This document shows, one piece after another, positions 57,549 through 64,000 of a stretch of 64,000 nucleotides of DNA. Within the stretch, counting starts at the first letter, position 1. Every line of letters begins with the position of its first letter. The stretch is from Erythrobasidium yunnanense. Its lineage: Eukaryota > Basidiomycota > Cystobasidiomycetes > Erythrobasidiales > Erythrobasidiaceae. The stretch lies in NCBI GenBank assembly GCA_001600175.1, contig BCJC01000009.1:434001-498000 (forward strand). Reading direction: 5' to 3'. A model generated the notes under the pieces. It was given only the letters and a program-made list of their open reading frames with translations, was not told the DNA's origin and ran no database searches. The position numbers and the translations under genes were made by a program.

Positions 57549-58692
57549 TCACGGCGGTCCAACAACAGCGTCCTCCTCCCTCTCTCCCTTCATTCTCTTC
57601 TGATCATCCTCCATCGCCATTCTCAGATCTTCTCCCGCTAGGAGCGTACACATAACTACGAAATACACCTCTCCGCTCTCCACATCTTTCAGCACAAATC
57701 TGACTTTATGCGACTTCCCTCCTTTTCCAATATGTTTTAGGATGTTGAAATTGAATCCTGGAAGTTTGAGAGCGCATTCTTTCCAGTCGATATACCCGTG
57801 TCCATGATCGAAGGAATACGTCCTCCCCGCTTCTAGCACGAAGCCGTCTCCTTTTCCTTTCTTGGAGAAATACTTGCGCCGCTTCGAAGCGTCGTCTGCT
57901 GGGATACCTAGTGAATCACGAAGTTCCAAACCATTCTCCGTACCGCCTTCTTCCATGTCTATGCCTGGTGCGTCCCAAGAATCGCTAGCGTTCTCTGGGG
58001 AGACGACATCGCCGACGGAGAAGAGCGTCTGCGTGCCGGTGAGAAGAGGACCCATCACTGATGGCTGATCGGAAGAAGAATCACAGACAAGGCTGCCATC
58101 GACGAAATAGGTGACGGCGTGAATTGCGGTGTTGACGAGTGAAGAGGGGAGTCCGAACTTGCGGATCGGGTTTTCGCCTGATATTTCCAAGTAAGTAAGT
58201 AAAGCGTACATGGACTGGCTAAGGATAGATGTAGGGAATAGCTCGCTCACCAGTGTCCAAGCCGAAATACAGATGCTCCGTTTTTATATCTTCTCTAGGC
58301 GTGATCGCGAACGCGATACTGAATGTATCTTTTGCATGTACTCCATTGCTCTCGAAGCATGTACTAGTCGATGGGCTACCTTCCGGGAACCCAGAATAGT
58401 CCTTGATCCGTACAGCAAGCTTGACTTCATCGCTGACTGTTATCGATGGGCCATTCACTTTTACGAGTCTCTGCGTGCTCTTGTCATAGTCTGGCCCGGC
58501 GGTGATGCGTAGCCTGAACTGAGGAGCTTCACCCATGTCGACACTATTGCCGTCATTGCTCGACTGAGTCGCGGTTGGCTCGCCGCCATTTACAGCGTCT
58601 TGGAAGTCATCGTCGTCGCTGCTTGTACCATTATCACCTGACCCTGTACTATGTGTCACTTTCTCCTTCAGCTTCTTCAATGGACCTGTCAT
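57549..58692 (-). CDS. DUF1769 family protein, copy B
   Basis: Two exons, 58251-58692 and 57549-58177, give 356 residues. The N terminus is acidic and Ser-rich (SGDNGTSSDDDDFQDAV). The conserved domain starts at FRLRITAGPDYDKSTQRLV and contains VRIKDYSGFPEG, HLYFGLDTGENPIRKFGLP and the signature SFDHGHGYIDWKECALKLPG then FNFNILKHIG and SGEVYFVVM. Copy A at 42664 has the same signature (FCNGYLDFNTFSLKIPGG). The two copies have different intron numbers and lie 14 kb apart in opposite orientation. The gene is divergent from GFA1, sharing a 423-bp upstream region. Function unknown. Confidence 0.78.
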
Positions 58693-59115
58693 GGCTGTCC
58701 GAATCGCACGTAAACAGAAATCGACTTTGAGAATTTGCGCAGAATCTAGCTACAGGATTGCATAACAATCACAGAGCTGATACTGTGAGATTAAGAACCA
58801 TCTTTGCCTAGCTTCTGCCGGCTAGCTTGGCCCTCCGTTATCTCTGTGTTTTTTGCACCGCGTTTTCGAAGCCCGACAAGGCGCTGCACTGAGCATGGGA
58901 TTCATCAACATCTCATCTCATCTCGTTGTTGCTCTGTATCATCTCTTTGCTGTGTTGTGTTTGTTCCGCTACTTTGGGCTCAGCGCTGAAGTACGAAAGA
59001 GACCCTTGCTCAAGGCCTTGGTCTGCTCTGCTCTGCTCCCATCGTTTCAGGCTGGTTATTTCAGCTGTCAAGACTTCGATACCTTTACCTTTATACGCAC
59101 ATCTGAGCAGCATCA
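58693..59115. promoter_or_regulatory. divergent promoter region, DUF1769 copy B and GFA1
   Basis: 423 bp between divergent starts, T-rich towards GFA1. No defined element recognised. Confidence 0.4.
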
Positions 59116-61832
<2,717 letters not shown>

Positions 61833-62140
61833 ACTTGGCTCTCAAGCAGGATGTTCCGATTTAGACAAGAGAACACGTCATACTTAGACTCAGTGAAGCA
61901 GTCCGTTCTGCCACTTCATCCTTCCTATCAGATTTTATACCTTGCGAAGTACCCGTTTTTCGTGCTTGTACTACTCAATGCTTTTGAACAAGGAGATCGC
62001 ATGCAACTTCGTTCTGGAGGACGGATGACTTCTCAGATCTCGTGTACAAGGCTGCAACTAACAACAGTGCGATAAGGTACAATTGGCCGGCTCGTGTATT
62101 TCGTGAAGTGCAGATATTGAAGTGTACTGCTTTTGCGATG
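61833..62140. other. intergenic between convergent GFA1 and MCU
   Basis: 308 bp holding two 3' ends. Nothing else seen. Confidence 0.45.
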
Positions 62141-63783
62141 CTAATGAGGCGTCGTCCTGTCCTGGTCCGTCTCATCCTTATCTTCCTCCTTCGAATTTTT
62201 GCCTGCACCACCTCCGTGTTTCTTTTGCGCATGCTTCTTGATCTCCTCCACTGCTTTATCGTCAGCTATCTCTCTGTCCATACTCCAGTCCGTCGAGTAG
62301 TCTTGCGCGATCTTCTTTATTGCTCGACGGAGCTCTGTACCCTCATCGACGAGGTCCTTCCACCGTTGCCGGTCAAAGCCTTTCACATCGTATAGCTGTT
62401 CGCGCCGTTTCGAAGATGACATCTCGAAGACGCTCCGGTATGATATCTCTTTCTGATGGTCTGCAGTGCGGCTGTATGTCAATCTTGGTATCTGTCGTCA
62501 GCAAAAGAGAGTGACCGCACAGAGGAACCATCTGTGGCCGAGTTCGTATTGATCAGCTTGGTATCATGCATTGAATATCTTGAATCACTGACAGGTAACC
62601 AGCCATAATGCCAGTCAGACCTGGATACGGAACAGATCAGCCTTTACAGATTGTAAGTGGACTTAGCCTTCGTCTCGCCTGTAAGGTATGTGACCTGTCT
62701 CCAATGTCAGCTCTGTTGATCTGAGAAGCTTTGGCGTGTACTTACGGGTTCCATAACATCCCATCCTGCGAAACACAACCCCTTCAGCTACTTCCCCGCA
62801 CTCCGGGCGATTCGCATCTTACCATATAGATAGAAAGTCAAGTAGTATACTACTCCCCAATATGCAGCGAGGCCACCAAAACCTGCAACAGCTGCCCTCT
62901 TTGCGCCTTGCAGCGCAAGTTCATCGCATTCCGTCTTCACATCTAACAGCGATTGCATTTCTTTTGTAACTGTTTGCAGTCGATTCCTCAGGAACTGCGT
63001 CCTTTCTTTGAATGTCGGCACGCGGACTGCTGTTACTTGCTTATCTTGCCCTTCTTCGTGTAGTACCACAATGAACTTCGAATCTTTCGCAGCTTCTTGG
63101 ATGAAGTCGCCCAGTTCGCTGGCCCTGGAACCAAAGATCTTGGATTATCTAGGTTGTGAACACAAACGGGTCTGACGTACTGCGACCATGTAGGCGTTGT
63201 CGGGCCCATATCTTTCGCCTCGCGTGTACTTTGGTCTGCTCCGTGAAAAGTGACATCTACTGGCTTGCCGCTCTTTGGCGATACTTCTGTAGATATCAAG
63301 GACTGTTTATGCATGTCGCTTAGCTCTTCAACCATCTTCCTGACAGGAAAGACATGGTCTGCTTACAGCTATTATGGATAGCGGCTGTCGCGGATGAAGG
63401 AGAAACATGACAGAGCTATCTTCCGCTGGAGAGAGTCGTTTTGCAGTACTAGCATTAGACAATCCAGGTAGCGGTAAAAGAAGCTTGAAGAGCCCAGATT
63501 GAGTCGCCATGATCGATCCTTCGCCTTTCGTTCTGCGCGCTGAATCGACGTGTTCATCTTCAGATATCCTTGTAGGTTCACCTCCAGCGTGCCGCCGTTG
63601 CAAGCCAGCAATCCTGTTGCAGTCCAGATATGCATGTCAGAAGGTCTTGGCTTTTCGAAGCAAGCTCGCCAACTCGCAGCGAACATACAGCGTATGCCTG
63701 GGTATCCGCAAAGCAGGAGAAGATAGTTGAGGTATCGGCCGTGTACGCGAAGCAGCCAGCAGCGAAGGAGGTAGAGAAATCAT
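62141..63783 (-). CDS. MCU: mitochondrial calcium uniporter pore subunit MCU
   Basis: Nine exons (63689-63783, 63367-63613, 63181-63302, 62823-63124, 62746-62765, 62679-62694, 62593-62620, 62521-62531, 62141-62460) sum to 1161 nt, exactly 386 codons plus stop. ATG 63783 gives a mitochondrial presequence (MISLPPSLLAASRTRPIPQ). The matrix N-domain has SGLFKLLLPLPG and VMFLLHPRQPLS. A coiled coil (TFKERTQFLRNRLQTV) precedes TM1 (AAVAGFGGLAAYWGVVYYLTF). The selectivity motif GWDVMEPVTYLTG, with Asp and Glu in DxxE, follows, then TM2 (LTGIMAGYLWFLY) and the C-terminal helix FDRQRWKDLVDE. The motif and TM2 are cut into four tiny exons (20, 16, 28 and 11 nt). The intron 62621-62678 uses a GC donor. 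The channel carries calcium into the matrix. Confidence 0.9.
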
Positions 63784-64000
63784 CGAAAGCCTCGAGCCGG
63801 CAGCTCTTCAGGACGCGGTCTCGTCCAGTAGCAATCCGGATGTAAGGGAAGTAGCGAGATACGTAGAGGTTCCGCGACGCAAGGCAAGGCACGCGATAGA
63901 GCTTTGACACGATATGACGTTATGAACTGAAGGACTGCCAAGTCGTTTTCGTATTTGTCATTTCCGTTAACTTGTACTTCTCTATCATCTCACGCTCATA

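Noticed and set aside
63336-63366. 31-nt intron in MCU
   Set aside because: A 64-nt intron (63303-63366) with a good branch site also keeps the frame and better matches normal intron size.
63578-63910. Open frame from ATG 63910 as the MCU start
   Set aside because: Its frame does not fit the next exon after the GTATGT donor at 63688. ATG 63783 in another frame gives a presequence and joins in phase, and the whole model then sums to full codons.

Overview
This is nuclear DNA of an intron-rich, gene-dense fungus. Most genes carry several introns of about 45-65 nt with GTAAGT-like donors and CTGAC/CTAAC-like branch sites. The gene content is fungal: an Msy-type mechanosensitive channel, a Zn2Cys6 factor, two Het-C homologues, a Con-6 homologue, Rds1-type ferritin-like proteins and an Msc7-type ALDH. 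The intron density (about 15 exons in the threonyl-tRNA synthetase) leans towards a basidiomycete, but the phylum cannot be fixed from the sequence alone. About 33 protein genes or gene relics were found. No RNA gene, CRISPR array, transposon or virus-like element was recognised.

Layout. 1-10 kb holds the 3' end of an Msy channel gene, a pyroglutamyl-peptidase, a quinone-oxidoreductase-type MDR, threonyl-tRNA synthetase, an unknown four-helix-type membrane protein and a dienelactone hydrolase. 10-19 kb holds a Zn2Cys6 factor with a long leader, an unresolved hypothetical gene, a Dap1/MAPR haem protein, a BAG-domain co-chaperone and an extended SDR. 19.5-32 kb is a surface/secretory block: a secreted protein resembling the ALK/LTK glycine-rich domain, Het-C copy 1, ALDH, glyoxalase II and Het-C copy 2 on the opposite strand. 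32-45 kb holds the CAAX protease Rce1, a tandem pair of secreted ferritin-like genes with duplicated TATA promoters, a degenerate tandem repeat, mitochondrial uS5, a two-RRM protein, DUF1769 copy A and Con-6. 45-64 kb holds Sec23 with a Gln-rich N-terminal extension, a GPI-anchored protein, a nitrilase and its relic, a mitochondrial unknown, two RNase H-fold proteins that lack the catalytic acids, DUF1769 copy B, GFA1 and the mitochondrial calcium uniporter MCU.

How it fits together. Most neighbours are unrelated housekeeping genes. Several functions do recur: mitochondrial products (MCU, uS5m, an unknown presequence protein, and dual-start ThrRS and glyoxalase II), the secretory route (Sec23, Rce1, GFA1 for chitin/GPI precursors, GPI and ferritin-like secreted proteins), and paralogue pairs (Het-C, Rds1-like, DUF1769, RNase H-like, nitrilase plus relic). 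The most unusual features are microexons (one of 3 nt in Het-C copy 1, and four in a row through the MCU pore), the tandem pseudo-RNase H pair, and the Het-C pair with contrasting low-complexity tails beside an ALK-like glycine-rich secreted protein.
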